A stretch of 64,000 nucleotides of DNA from Xenopus tropicalis (GCF_000004195.4 NC_030678.2:93702904-93766903); one strand, 5' to 3'; shown: positions 25,916-40,600, counted from the first letter of the stretch. Notes: a model not told the origin generated them from the sequence alone. Numbers and translations: made by a program.

Positions 25916-26475
25916 CAGGAAGGAGACCGGGAAATCATGCCTATGTACATTTTGTACTGCTGTGCATACAGTGACACAATTTTGGCTCTGCTCCTACATA
26001 TGTGTGAACAATGTGGGTGCCCACAGTCTGAGCCTGAGCTGTGAACAATGCAGAAACTTATAGGTGAAAGCAATACATGGTCTTTACAGCCTGAATCTGA
26101 GGTGTGAACAATGCAGGAGTTTATAGGTGTGAAAAATACAGGGTCTTTACAGCCTGGGGGGCGGGGCAGTTAATCTCAGTATTAATACCATTACAGCTTA
26201 CACAAAGGTAACAGTCACAGCAGCCAGATGGATGACTAAAAGGTTAGTTCATGTTAAAATGATGACATCAGTATTCTAAGAGAACTAGAATTAGTCTTTA
26301 GCATTTTTGTGGTTTTTTGATATTTATATTTTATAGCTACACTTACTGGGAATTTAAATTGCTACCTTGTTGAAAAAATTACCCTAGCAACCACGCATAG
26401 ACAACAGACACCAGAATGAGAGAGCAATATGAAAGGGCCTGAAAATGAAGTTGAGTAGTTAAAAATATCAATACA

Positions 26476-27050
26476 GATAATTTTTTGCGCTATGATAACA
26501 AAAACCAGATAGCATTTTCAGGTACAGACTAGAAATTGGGAGAATAGTAACGCTAATAAAGAAACAAAAATACATCCAAAAAATTACACAAAAAAGGCAC
26601 ATTTATAACACTCCAAAAAGGTGTTTAATGCACTGTGCTGCACCATTGTATTAACCCAAATCATAATCCAGGGAGGTACAGTTTCCAGGATATTAAACTA
26701 GAATTTAGTATTAAACTAGAATGCTTTATATGTAGGTAGTATATGCCATTTCTCTAAAAGACATTACCTGCCGCATGACTGTATGCTTTTATTCTATAAG
26801 ACACACACATTTAGGGGCAATATTTATTATAGTGTGTAAGCCAACATCACTGGTGATGTTGCCCATAGCAACCAATCAGCAATTATATTCTACAAGTCAC
26901 CTACAATTTAGAAAACAAGCAAAGCTCTAAATAGTTGTACACTATAATAAATATGCTCAATGAGTACACACAAGGACAGAAGTATGTATTTCAAATGCTG
27001 CGACTAAACGAATTACTAATGCACACATCAGTAATTTTGCACATTTAATA
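26476..27050. repeat. Copy of a taf15 intron-14 segment, downstream of the gene
   Basis: Shares an ordered series of blocks with 29280-29700 in the same orientation: AACCAGATAG, TTTAATGCACTGTGCTG, TCCAGGATATTAAACTAGAA, GACTGTATGCTTTT (ACTGTATGCTTTT in the other copy) and ATTACTAATGCACACAT. Diverged by substitutions and small indels; this copy also holds a MITE at 26814-26959. Either an old tandem duplication at the taf15 3' end or two copies of an unnamed dispersed repeat. Confidence 0.65.
26814..26959. mobile_element. Short MITE
   Basis: GGCAATATTTATTATAGTGT against the inverse ACACTATAATAAATATGC. Present only in the downstream copy of the duplicated segment, so it inserted after duplication. 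Confidence 0.65.
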
Positions 27051-28343
27051 TTGTTAGCATAATGCACTTAGCTGCTTATAGACTGCTATGCTATTAGAAT
27101 GACAAAATAATATAAAATATAATCAGTTTGTATGCACGGTTTAATTATAAAGCATTATTAGCTGTGATAGCAATTAACAATTTTTTTATCTTTTTAAATA
27201 TTCTTTATTTTCATTTTCCTATTTTTCCATAAATAGCCTTGGAACAATCAGGGTACATTTAGTATATGTTGTGCTTGTATGCGTATGTGACAGATTAAAT
27301 GAACTATCAACCTCCTATCTAGAGCCAGTTCTGAAACAATCTGTTTTTCATCTTTAATAAAGCTATGAAAAGATTGGTAAAAATCAAAGCACCCCAGTAT
27401 GATTACATTCTGTTGGTAACTCTTTGCTTGTTAAAATTATTTTTGTTAAGTATATTCATTTGCAGATCAGGTAGCATTTAGACTGGGATACAATATTCTC
27501 TACCTGAACAATCTTACAGTTTTCTTTTCTACAACTATTAGATTAAAATGGTCATTCTAGCCATACATTCACTACTGAGGCGTTGAGATTAACAGAAAAA
27601 GGTGATTTCCCTACCTAGAAAGTATTAACACTCAAGTCACTTGCATGGGAATATGTAGGTATAAAGCTGTACTTAGACTGTATAGTCAATTTAATTTAAA
27701 ATATAGTTGGTTAACTGCTTAAGGCCAGTCACAGCTGCAGTCAGCCTACATGTATAATGACACGCATCACCATAGACATTGACAGAGCATTTTGATTGGC
27801 TTTCTTTCCAAAACCCTAGCCCTGCACTGGTTGTGCAGTTTCCTAGTTGGAATACTATGTCGTTTTTAACCTCAAGCATCTTGTGTCTCATTCGGTCATC
27901 TGTTACTTAATAAATAGAGAATCAAATAGAGGTGTTCTAGTCTTTGGCATTTTGACATGGAATTTAACATTTTTATTTAGCTGTATCACTTTGTCCTTAC
28001 CATTTCTCAATTGCCCAAAATGATAATTCACATGTGATGAGTTATCCTATGATTCATATAACTCACAAATAAGAATGGGAGGATATACTTAAGTGTATAA
28101 GGCTTTTTAGCCATGAGTAAAGAAATGTTTAAACAGTAAATACGTATTCATCCCAGACTTAAGCAGACAGATTGTGCTCTGTGGAGCTGCTGTACTTATA
28201 ACAAGTATTATTAGCACAAGCCCAAAAAGAAATGGGTCATGATTGTAGTATAGGCTGTTTCATCTTAAAAGTAATCTAAGTGCAGGCTGGTCACACTTAA
28301 CTGAAATATGACAAGAAACAACCATAAATAAAAACAATTCTTA

Positions 28344-28349
28344 TTTATT
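28344..28349 (-). terminator. taf15: Candidate taf15 polyadenylation signal AATAAA
   Basis: AATAAA on the minus strand about 220 nt past the taf15 stop codon; the first good signal downstream. Cleavage would fall near 28325-28330. Confidence 0.6.
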
Positions 28350-28567
28350 GTATTACAAAACATCTTTTGGCATTTTTCACATTGGTCAAATTGATGAAAT
28401 TAGGGGCAGAGCTCTGTAAATCTGTTACATTTTTAGAACACTCAAAAGAAAAAAAATGTTCTCACATTTTAGGGGAAGTCAAAAACAAAACAAATCAAGT
28501 ATGAAGCATATGACATAACTCTAAACATATGGAGATCACTTGTAAAGCAAGAGACGATTGATGAGCT

Positions 28568-28607
28568 TCAATAAGGTCTGTTACGTTGATCACTTCTGAA
28601 GTCATTC
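28568..28607 (-). CDS. taf15: taf15 coding exon 16 (PY-NLS and stop)
   Basis: ATTTTCAG acceptor; [12 protein letters not shown] then TGA at 28568-28570. The terminal PY with upstream basic residues is the transportin-binding PY-NLS of FET proteins. Confidence 0.95.
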
Positions 28608-31600
28608 CTGAAAATATAATTTCGAAATAAAACACTTTAGAGCAGGTGTGACTATAAACAAGACAGTGAGTCTAATTATAACTGCAAGCATTAGTTCTAA
28701 ACAAAAAACCCAATTAAAGGTAAAAAGGACTTTCATAAATGCCACAAAATACACCCAACAAATCTAGATGCAACCATTATATTATCAAACAGACTAGCAA
28801 TAAATTTCTGTCCAGAAATGGGTTAGGTCAATTACAAACGGCAAGTCTTTTTGAAATATTGTTGAAAACTAACAAACAGTATTGTAGTGATTAGCATTTT
28901 AAGGTAGTATGCTTACCGGCCACCCATTTTACCCCCAAATCCGCCACCTCCCCTTCCACGTCCTCTAAACCCTCTATCACCTCCATAGCCTCCTCGTCCT
29001 CGATCTATATTCCAGGGGAAAAGATAAAAAGTTAATTATGTTTACTACCTTTAAACAAATCTTAAAACAAACAAACAAAACAAAGACACAAACAAATCCC
29101 CTCGTACATCAGATGTAAATAAGTTATAGAAAATGTCAATACTATTTTTTATATTGTCAAAGTTTAAAAAGGTATGTACAGGTCATAACATTAGGTTCTA
29201 AGTAAGGGAAAAAAAAACTTAAAACAGCTGATTAAAGTCTGATTGATTGACTTGCATCACTTAAACCGCACAACTGATCCTATTTTTGGCCTATGATGCT
29301 TACAACCAGATAGTATTTTCAGCTGCAGACTAGAAAAAGGCAGAAAAGGAATGCTATTAAAAAAATGCATAAGGGTCATCAAAAAAAAAAAAAAAAACAT
29401 ACACCGATAATGTTCCAAAAAGTCAGGCATCTCATTTAATGCACTGTGCTGTACCTACCCAAAAATCACATGCTCTATGCCAACTTAATCCAGGGGTTAG
29501 TTACAGGTTTCCAGGATATTAAACTAGAATGCTTTATGTAGGTAGGATATACAATTTTTCTAAAATACATTACCTGCTGCACAACTGTATGCTTTTAATA
29601 TATAAGACAAACATTTGGAGCACAGACAAGGAAAGGCTGAAGTACACATTTCAAGTGCTACCAGTAAATTACTAATGCACACATTGTGTGAATTTTGTCC
29701 CAAGGGTTATCCATGTATAAATGGTTATAGATTGATACTGGAGATTGACTAACCAATATGATCAAACGTTAGCAGGAAAATTAAGATGGACTTAGGGTCC
29801 AGAACAGCAGTCTGAACTGCTACATTGACACCAGACTTGTTTTTTTAATCAGCCAGAACATTTTTTTTTGCAGAGTTTCTATGTTTCCATGTTTGTGTAT
29901 GCTTTCCATGGGTGTTCTAGCCAAGTTCAGCCCAAAAACATGCAGGAAAATTACTTAATTTATATTGCGTAAGCCTCAAATGCATTTTTGTAGCTAGGAA
30001 ATTCACTGTAAGCACTATGGAGTAGCAACTAGTGTGAAAAATAAAGATCTTTGTAAAGTGCTATAGAAATGGGTAGTTCATCTGACAATGAGTAACCATT
30101 TATCTTGTCCTGCACGATCTAAAACAATGATAACAGCTATAGCACAAGACGAATGGACCTCTCAGGACATTACTTATGAGATGTGTGTGAATGCAGCAGC
30201 CTTCTTTGTGAAGACCACAGTAATCAAAAGGCTGTCACTAACGCAAAAGGCTGGTATTAGCTCTGGTCTCCCTATCAAGTGCTTCCCAGATACCATGCAG
30301 AATAGTGGTCTCCTACTAACCTCCACCATGTCTTGAGTCTTCTGGTCTGGGCTCACTGCACTGGTTACAAGAGTCTCTCCTTGCAAAGTTGACATTACCA
30401 CAGGAGCTACAATTAAAGGATGAGCATATATTTCATATTTTTTTTTAAATGAAAAAGCCAAATAAAATATAATATTATTTTAGGGATGGACACTTACGGA
30501 TTTGGACAAACCCAGTCACCATTCTGAGGACCACCACCGCCACCTCTGTAAGAGCCACGGCCTCCAAAGCCACCGCCTCTGTGACCTGTGAAAACAGAAG
30601 AGGCTTTGTAAAAGTGCAAGCAGAACATCAGTCTATTAAACCCTGTGGATTAAAGCAGCAGTTCACTTCATAGCCTTCAAACTTCAAATACTACAGATAA
30701 CTGCATCTACATGATCTGAACAATAAATATGTTACTTATGCTAAAATAGACTTGGCAGTATGATTGTGCCTAAGTAACAAGAGATGTGCTGGAACACACT
30801 AAATAGGTAGTGTTTATCTGATGTATATATTGTGTATTATAGGTATCTACATGAATATGCCCGTCATGTGCATTTGTTATTCTGCCTTTAGAGACTATAT
30901 GCATTTATTCACAATGTATGTCAGAATTCTCAGTGCTGTTCTCTGCTAATGTTGCTAAATAATGTTATACAAAAATATATACTGCAGTACTTCAAGCTGA
31001 GAAATCGATGTTTATCGGTTTATATCAAGTGATATTGAGAGGGCTGAAACAGATGTCCTTTGTGAAAGTAAAATATCATATACTTTCAACAATAAAGCTA
31101 ATAAATGGCATAAAGCATTTGCAAAGAGAGGCAAAGAAAAGTGTTGTTACACAGCAACAAGTAACCATAGCCATGTGGGATTTAATTCCTCAGAAGTAAT
31201 GTCCGTCACGTCTAGGTAATCTTAGAAATTGGGCAACATTTTCACTAAAACTTAACTTGATGTAGATTACAATCTTTCTCATTTAACCTAACCAATGAGA
31301 ATATAGGCACACTTAGTATTTGAAATCACTCACCACCTCCACGTCTTCCACCTCCTCCTCCTGCTCCTCCTCCACCACCAGCACCACCTCTCATGAACTC
31401 TGGCCTCCGAGTTGCAAAGGAAACTTTAATAACATTGTCAAGAAACATTTTACCTAGTATTAAAGAGATACAGATAAAGAATTTCATTACAATGTAAACA
31501 TATTCAGGTTAAGAAGATTATAATGTACAAAATATTAATGTACATATTAAAAGTTACCTATAGGTCACATTGATGGTTTCTTTAACAATCGGGCTGCTTT

Positions 31601-34600
31601 CTTAAGTAAATGTTACTTAACGTTCCTAAACCCGACTGTTTTACCAACCTCTCCCTTCTCAACCTGTCAGTTATAGCTTCTTATTCTAAAGGGCTGCTGC
31701 CGTGCAAATATGGCAGCCACCATAGAGAGGAACATGGGTGATCACAAGGGTAATGTAAAAGGATCAGGCAAATACCTTTAAGGCAAAATTATAAATAGCA
31801 TGCAAAGAGTGATATGATGTAAAAAAAAGGTTTAATTTCTGGTGTCAGTATCTATTATAGTTATAATTCTAAATAAAAAAAGATGGAAGCTTTAGCTGAC
31901 AAACATTCAATACAGTGCAGTGTCAATATTCTTACCATCAAACCATTCAATTGCTGCTTTGGCTGATGGAGGATCATCAAAGGAGACTGTGGCTTCTCCT
32001 TTTGATTTGCCTGTCTCTTTATCTGTGTAAAGATTTATCATTGGTTTTCCAGTCTTTTTGTTTATCTAAATTGGGGTTAAAAAAATAAAATTATTAAATA
32101 GTAAAAATCACATCACAGTGTACAAGTGCAACTTATGAGAACTCTGTTGTGTAGTCCTTCCAGAAAAGCAGTAATGGACCTTTGCTAAAACCCTTAGTCT
32201 TAACAGAACACTGGGCACAGCAACATTTCAATGACAAAAATAAAGTTAGGGGGGGGAATGAAATCCATTACGCTTGGTTTCACTAAAAACCTCTATGCAT
32301 GGTTGCCAGACAGGAAAATAATTATGCAGCAATAAAGGGTGTTTTCTGCACTGGTGTTACTGTACAATTTGAACAATACCATAGTCATCATCATTTTCCA
32401 TACCTTAATAATGCCAATCTGCTTGAAGTAGTCAGAAATTTGATCTTGTGTAGCATCTTCACCCATGCCTTGGACAAATATGGTGTTATTATCAGAGTTA
32501 TCCTGATCATCTATAGAAGAGAAAAACAAATTACACAAAAAAAAACAAAAATAAATGTATTTTTGGAGTGCAGAGAAGCTTGACTGCAAAATGGACAGCT
32601 TACCATTATCCTGTTTGCTTCCATAATCTCTGGGACCTGTAAAAGGAAAAGAAACAGACATAGATAGAATTAAACATGCTCCAACACATCACAATAAAGT
32701 TAAACACGGCAAAGAAAAAAAAAAAAACCCTCTTTCCTGTCTAATGAAACCATAATCAAATAAGCTGATTCATTGGTGTTCAATGTATAATGAATATAAA
32801 TCATGCTTTTCTTGGATTTATATTAGCTGATCTTTTAAATACAACAAACTAAACTTGAATTTTTCTTTAACAGTATAAAAAAAACAAACATTTTATTCCC
32901 TCTTAAGTAATACTAAGCCAGGTATCTAAAAGGTACTTCAAGTAAACAACCACAAAAACATGCACTGTCCACAGCATTAATGCTACTGGCACACAGGGCA
33001 GCTCATCAGCTTTTTCTCTATGTAGAAAAAGCAGGCAGATAAAAGCCATTGTGCTCCCCTCTGCTCTTCCTTACAAGAGCACAAACAGGTGCAACATCAG
33101 GTTTGTGTGCTCGCACAGAGCAAATCTGGTGCTGAAATGCATACTTTCACAATGAAATCCACTCTGTGTGTCATTACAAACAGACACTGTGACTTTCAGT
33201 GCACTTGTAAGGAGAGACTAGGGGGCACATTTACTAACCCACGAACAGGCCGAATGCGTCTGATTGCGGTTTTTTTTCGTAATGATTGGTATTTTGTGAT
33301 TTTTTCGTTAAATTGTTGCGACTTTTCCGTTACTAATACGATTTGTGCGAAAAAACACGAGTTATTTCGTAGCCATTCCGAAAGTTGCGCAAAATCTGGC
33401 GATTTTTCGTAGCGTTAAAACTTGCGCAAAAAGTTGCGATTTTTTTCGTAGCGTTAAAACTTGCGCGAAACGTCGCACCTTTTAAGTTTTAACGCTACGA
33501 AAAAGGCACAACTTTTCGCGCAAGTTTTAACGCTACGAAACAAAATCGCCAGATTTTGCGCAACTTTCGGAATGACTACGAAAAACTCGCGTTTTTTCTC
33601 GCAAATCATATTGGTAACAAAAAAGTCGCGACAATTTCCGAAAAGTTGTAAAGACGCCGAAAACAATCGCAAAAAATACGAAAAAGTCGCAAAATGTTCG
33701 TTTTCAAATCGGAATTTTTCCAATTCGGTTCAAATTCGTGTATTAGTAAATGATCCCCTAGGTGTGCATTGTGGCTTTTTTCCTCCTGCAAAGAAAGTGC
33801 AGAAAAGTCTATGAACAGCCCTGTGTCCCTGTGTGCCACTAGCCTAAAGGCAAAATGTACACTGTCTATAAGCTGGGTTTAGCAACCACTAAATAGAGAT
33901 GTATGAGGACACTGCTTAAACATATTATAATTAAAGCAGGACAAAATTTTGACTACATTGTGTTCGCTTACTTGTATATGTGCATAATGCCTCAGCTAAA
34001 AGGAAGTATTTAGCGTATAAAAGGAATATCTGCACAGAAAAAGCTATGCCCTCACACATGAATATTTTACTGTACATGGATTGTAAAATCCCACATATAA
34101 ATGGTGATATATTTTACCTTTAATTTCTTTTTGTTTCTTTGCAAACCTGTTCATCAGATAAGTGAATGCTGAATGCTCCCCAAACATCCGAAATTAGTGT
34201 AAAAATTAACCATAAGCCTACGGCACAAATGTAATTTTCACCATTCGTAGGCAGAACACAGTGGCAGTCTAAATACCACTATCACCCTGACACCACTTCC
34301 ATACAGATCTATGGAAAAGGCACTGCCTAAAGCAGGGAGGTGAAAATGGATGAGAAGTGGTCAAAATATCACTGCTATGTCTGCCTTAAGCAGTGTTCTT
34401 TCCATATGGCCAAACCAAATTAAAAAAACAAAATATTGCATTCAGTTGTCCAGAGCTATACAGTCACATCACTGCTAGGAGCAGAATCAGTCGATTCCAT
34501 TGTAGCAACAAAAGATGCAGTGCTAAGCGTATGGCTTACATTTAAATCACTGGTAGCACAGCAGCAAACTAAGAATGTCTCAGAGGAAGACTACTGCAGA

Positions 34601-37600
34601 AATGAGATCAGGGAGTTCAAGTTGTTTTTACTTTTTTCTGGCTTGCCATCCTGTTATTTGGAAATCTGACTGCACACAAAATAACTGTAGGGGTAATTTT
34701 GCAGCCCTAATTGTGACTTTTTGGGGTGCACCACAAGGCTGAAAATGCAGCTGCATATTAACTACCTCACTTTGAAATAGGTTAGCATTATTCTCAGCTT
34801 GAACACATCCCTTTAAGAGCCACTATAGCATCTGCTTCTAACATAATTGCCTAAAACATCACACTAACAGGTCTTCAGGCTGGCTGACCACCAACTAGTG
34901 ACTGCATGGCATGAAGTTACATTTCAAGCATGTTTAACTAAATGCAGTTTAGTAATATTTCAGAGCATTACCAAATTTATACCAAGTCCATCCAGACTGT
35001 ATAAAGATATGTCTAAACTTTAGCATACTAGGCCCCTATATTATAATCAGTTTTGCTTAACGGTTATGGTATAGTGACCTTTAATGGCTTAGGTAAATTA
35101 TAAATAAGAACATGCATATAATCTTTTTATCTGTAAAAACAGTCTGTGCTGTACAATATGTGCTACAAGTACAAGCCTCAGTTCTTTAGTTTGCAGGCTA
35201 CAAATGCATACAGCAATCTGACTAGAAAAAAAAATGGGATTGCTAACTGTGGTTTGTCTGCTTTAACTGATTAATAAAACACACAAAAAAAACGTCATAC
35301 GGTAAAGTATGTTTTTCTTTAAAAAAACAGAAATCTAGCCATTCCGGGAAGAGAAATGTTAGGTTCCACATTGCTGCTAACAATGGTAATGGGGAAAACT
35401 GATGAAAGTGCAGCAAAAACATTATGGTACCAAGGTTCTTTACCAGCAGCATAAAAGCATGCCATGTAAATCTTTTAGAAAAAAGTCAAAACTAAGGAGT
35501 GTGGAGGACCAACTTTGAATTGTACTAATTCAAATTTACAAAGTTTTTTTCTTCTTCTCAGGAACACCTTAATTTAAATGCTTTTTTTTTTTTTATAAAC
35601 TTAGCAGTGGATATCAACCATAAGAATATAAACTGAATAGTAATTCCTTGCCCATCACCCCAGATCAGCATTCAGATACTATTTTTGTATGTTTAAATGT
35701 ATACAGATATGTAGCAGATCATATTACTGGCCTGGAACAAGCTGAGAAGTCCTGTTCTTTGCGACAGGATTTCCATGGAAACGGTTTAGATTCTGGGCAC
35801 TTACCACCAAAATTTTTGGAGCCACCTCGATCACCACCGCTGCGGAGGAAAAAGCGGAGACATGATTTTTGGCCCCCCTTAAAACTTATGGCTGTTGAGC
35901 TCAGATACCCCAAAAATGAGCCAAGAGTAAGTCAGGTTCCCATGGTTACCATGTTTTTGGGAAAGGAAGCAAATAGCAAAGTCCAGTCATTGATTAAACA
36001 GTTAAGAATTCATTTTTAGTTATAGAAAATATACACATTTCCTTATACAGCAAAGAAAAGCTAAAGGTAGATAATTCTGGATGCTGTTTAGAGTAATTTT
36101 ACTGATAGAAAAAAAAAAAAAAGGTTTACTTATTCTTAAGTTATGGAGATCCAAATTATGAAAAGATTCCTTATCCAGAAAACCCCAGGTCTCGAGCATC
36201 GTGGATAACAGGTCGCATACCTGTAATAGCTTACAACTGTACCCTATACTTGCCACTTGGATGGGATTTAGTTTTGACTGCATAAGATATGGTTTATATA
36301 ACATGAAACTAAATCTGCAGCCTCCTGTGATACTAGTATGACTATGAATTGCACATTGCATATCTAATAGGTGTGAGATCAGATCTAATGCCAGCCATTA
36401 TTTAATATGTTTCTATACACTAATGTAAATTAGACATTTATCTTACCAGAGACCCCTGTAGGAGCTCAATCATTGCCATACTCTCCTTTCTGCTCAAAAA
36501 GTAACCTGGCTAGTGCAGTTTTCAGAAGCACTGGCCCAGCATCTCAGGTAAGTAGAATGGCGGTCCCCGATTGGTTTTGCCCCGTGCGTGCTGACGTCGC
36601 GTGCAGTATAAAAGAATACAGCTGGGGGGGGGGGGGGGGTAGTGGAGCTGCAGGATGCCGGGGAGTGGAGCTGAGAGGCCCTGTGATTTCTTCTGATGGC
36701 AGCCCTGGGCGTAACGCTGGCCCTGCCTGGTCCGGCCCGTCTCTATGTCAATGTGGCCCCTGAGCCAAAAAGTTTGCTCACCCCTGCTCTGGAGTATACC
36801 TAATATTTGCCACCTCCAGTGATATTACCTTTTCTTCTCCTTTAACACTTTATTGAGATTATTTCCTTAACTGTTAAATACATACGATGTTACATTAACC
36901 ATTTCCAACTGCACTGTGAGCTATCGAGTAGTAAGTTACAGTGTAAAAATCAAGAATTCCTACACTCTACTTACCCTAGCTTGGTTTTAATTAACCTTCG
37001 ATTTGAAAAAAAAAAAATACTACATTCCTACACAGTCTGTGTGGAAGCCCCCAGATACTGCCATGATAAAGTGTGCAGCAGGGAACATTTTGGGTTGACA
37101 TTTTTTTCTGGCTTAATTAGAAGTGCTAGCATGGCTACATTGAATGGTGAATTTCACTTGAGAAGTCAATTAGCTACAGGTTGATGTTAGCTCACCCACT
37201 ATAAAAGCTAGCTTGTATCGTACACAGCTTATTTGCCATCTGTTCATTCCATATTAAACAAAATATTACATTTACTATCATTTTAAGGACAGTGTAAGGC
37301 AACACAGACATACTGAGAAGCTGCTTTGCCTCCAAGATAAATAAAAATAAATGGAAAAATGTTATCGGAAGAAAAATCACAGAGCAGTGTCCGATCTCTC
37401 TGGTTAAGTTCATTAAAAAATAGCAGTGATTCCAGGGAAGGTTACTCAATTACAACATGCCACAAGAAAGGCACACTTGACCCCAGTCTTATTTGTAGCA
37501 AAATTACAATATTCCCTTTCTTTAAGTTAAAAACAGAACTTAAATTTAGAATGTCTTACATCTTAAATAGTCATTAAAACTGTTCTATATGTAGCAAGTT

Positions 37601-40600
37601 AAAGAAATAAGTGCTTTAAAGTGACAAGAGCAACTATATGTGGGTCAACTATGCAAGTACTTCAGGAGATTAAAAAATCACCACCTTCAGAAGGATATCT
37701 TTTAATGATTAGGCCAACTCACATATTCTTATATAACTGACATTATATGCAGTTTTTGTTATTATTGCCACCTGAGGTAACGGTGCAGTAACCCTGCTGA
37801 GTGCCATAGTAGACAGCAAGACATCACCAGATCATGGCAATTTCTTTCCCACCACCAATGTTACCTTTAAAGTTGGGTGATATTGTTTCCCCAGACACAA
37901 ACAAGTTACATTTTACACTCAAATTGATGCCACTTCCCTTAACCACCACTAATAAACCAGCACTGTAGCGTTCATTTTCGGCAACTTACCTTGGGATTTT
38001 CAATGAAGTATATTTATTGCCCACAATGTTGTAGGCATTTTCACACTTCCACAAACCTGTGTTGTTACCATCAGACCTGGCTAGTAAGATACAGATTTTG
38101 GTTTCCAAGTTTACACCTGATCATACACCTGATTCTAATTTTAAATGAACTGAGAATTCCAGAGATTCACATAATTCACACAAATATGTAAATTTGAATC
38201 ATTTTCCTCACTAAATAAATGAGCAAGCATTATGCTGTATGACTTGTTTTTAATTGGGTTCTCATCTAGTTTTAGGACTTGCATGCAAAACAGATAAAGT
38301 TTTATTTATGCAGAAATGTTTAAAATTCAAAAAGGGTTTACAAACTTGCAGACACAACTGTATACAGAATAAAGAAATGGTCAGGAACTTGCCAATGACC
38401 TCTTTATATAACACATTTTTGTTTCAATGGATGTCAATGTGATAATAGAGTTCTTTATTAATTTGAGCTGTCTTCCAAACATAAACAGTAAAAATTAAAG
38501 GTATATGCATGTAGTACCCAACAGACAGAAGTTAGTCTTTCTTACTAAAAATTGATTTTATGTAAATCAATTTACTGCTTATATTTTCGATTGTTTTTTT
38601 TAAATGCATGCAATGCAATTAGAAGTATAACAAATCAAGCCCTAATATATGTTTCATATTAAAAAGTTGTAAAAATAATAAATATGCATTGACTATAACT
38701 AGTCTAGTTGAATGGAGTAAAATTTAATTTTTAGCATGTAGTACGTTTAAAAAATTTTTTCCTGCAGGAAATACAAAAAAAAAAAATTAAAAAAAATATA
38801 AACCTTGCAGTCACTGTGTTTTGGCTGTCAGGAAAAGTGATAAAGAGCCAATTAGGCTTGAAACTTTGCTGCTGCCTGCATTGTGACAAAGGCATTTTAA
38901 TGAATTAAGACTGAGTGCTGCCTATAATCGATTGGATGTCAGGAAAGGTGACTCCAGTCAGAATTTTTAGCAGCAGGCTGGAAAGAAACTTATGGATAAA
39001 TTAAAAAACAGGCGTGTTGACTTGGTAGATCTATAAAAAACTAAGGGGCTGAATTATCAAAGCCTGAATTTAAATTTTTATCACACCTTGAATTTTTTTG
39101 TACTTAAACTCAAAATTTGAATTTCCAAAACTCAAATGTTCAATATTTATTAAATGCAAAAAATGTAAGACTCAGGTTTAAAACTTCTGTTGCTCTAAAA
39201 CTTAAAATCTAACTCTGAATTTAAGCAGGCATTTATACAATAAGAAACATGAATACTTTATAAATGGTTAAAAGCTCACCTCATGCCACCTTGGTAGCCC
39301 CTCCTCTCTGAATCGAAACCGCCACGTCCTCGACCACCACCAAATCCCTGGGCCCCGCCATAACCTCGGTCACCACCATACCTGCCTGAGTCCCGACGAT
39401 CATCTTCTGCAAAAAGAAATAAAAAATAAGCAACCAGACGTGTAATGCTGTTTCTTTAATATGTACTGGCCTAACAGGGCAATGGCACATATGTTCTGAT
39501 CACTTTCCATTGGCTTAAAAAGAAGTGTTAAGGGCAGTCTGCAACCGAAGAGAAGCACTCAAAAAAAAAAAAAAAAAGCAGCATTTGCAAGGTGCTATTT
39601 CACTTGTGGTAGATGCCAGTGGAAGCGCAGTTTGAAAACATTTTATTTACAGATGCTGGTCAAAGAATCATTGCACATACATAAAAATAAAAAGCTTATA
39701 AAAGCACATATGGGCTCAAAATCACCTGACCCCCAATATCTGATGTTGCCCAATATTCAATCAAGTAATGAACAGGTAAGCTACATTTTTTGAATTTTTG
39801 TAAGGAAATTACAACAGGAGCGAAAAATCAGGCAAAAAAAAAGTTGTTTTAAGCCAACTTTAAACAAAAACTTTTAAAGAACAAATTTGACAGAAGAATT
39901 AAAAAATGTAGCTCAATTTACACTTCATAAAAAAAACAAAACAAAAACCATACGATACCTTGATGGGAATGACCATAGCCTTCTTTTCGTGACTGGTAAG
40001 ACTGCTGCTCAAATCCCCCAGTCTGGTCATAGCGTCCTTGCTGAGATTGCTTCTGACCATATCCTGGCTGGTCAGATGATCCTTGCTGTGGTTGCTCTCC
40101 ATATCCTGGTCGCTCTTTCTGACCATATCCAGGCTGATCATAGGGTCCTTGCTGGGGCTGCTCCCCATAGCCTGATCTTGGTTTCTGCCCATGTCCTGGC
40201 TGGTCAAGGGATCCTTGCTGTGGTGTCTCCCCATAGCCTATTCTCTGCTTCTGACCATAACCATGCTGGTCATAAGAGTCTTGTTGCTGTTGCCCACTTG
40301 ATTGGGTGTCAAATCTTCCTCCATACCTACATTTTTGTTTAAATTAGCATTTTATAGCAAATCACCAATACAATAAAAAATAATCAAATCAGAATATAAT
40401 CTTGCAAAAAAATGTTTCCACTGAATGTAAAAATTACAGCGATATTTCAATTTAAAGAGATACCGACACCAGAAATAAAATCTTTTTTTACATCATAACA
40501 TTGTCTTTGTATGCTATTTATAATGTTGCCCTAAAGTATTTATATATGATGCTTCTACATTACCTATCAGATCCCCCATGTTTCTCTATGAGGGGGCTGC

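Larger units (their letters stand above)
23789..28340. other. Intergenic region between taf15 3' end and mmp28 5' end
   Basis: About 4.5 kb, with the presumed mmp28 promoter next to 23789 (no TATA box I would trust). It holds a dispersed repeat (24840-25010), a minisatellite with an insertion (25140-25915), a degenerate MITE (26241-26470), a duplicated taf15-intron segment (26476-27050) and 27.1-28.3 kb of plain AT-rich DNA. Confidence 0.65.

Noticed and set aside
33089..33839. Several overlapping ~100-codon frames on both strands
   Set aside because: They fall in a CG-rich foldback MITE and mirror each other through the inverted repeat.
39887..40342. 151-codon plus-strand open frame
   Set aside because: It lies antisense across taf15 exon 6; its repeats mirror the 66-bp coding repeat and it has no homology of its own.
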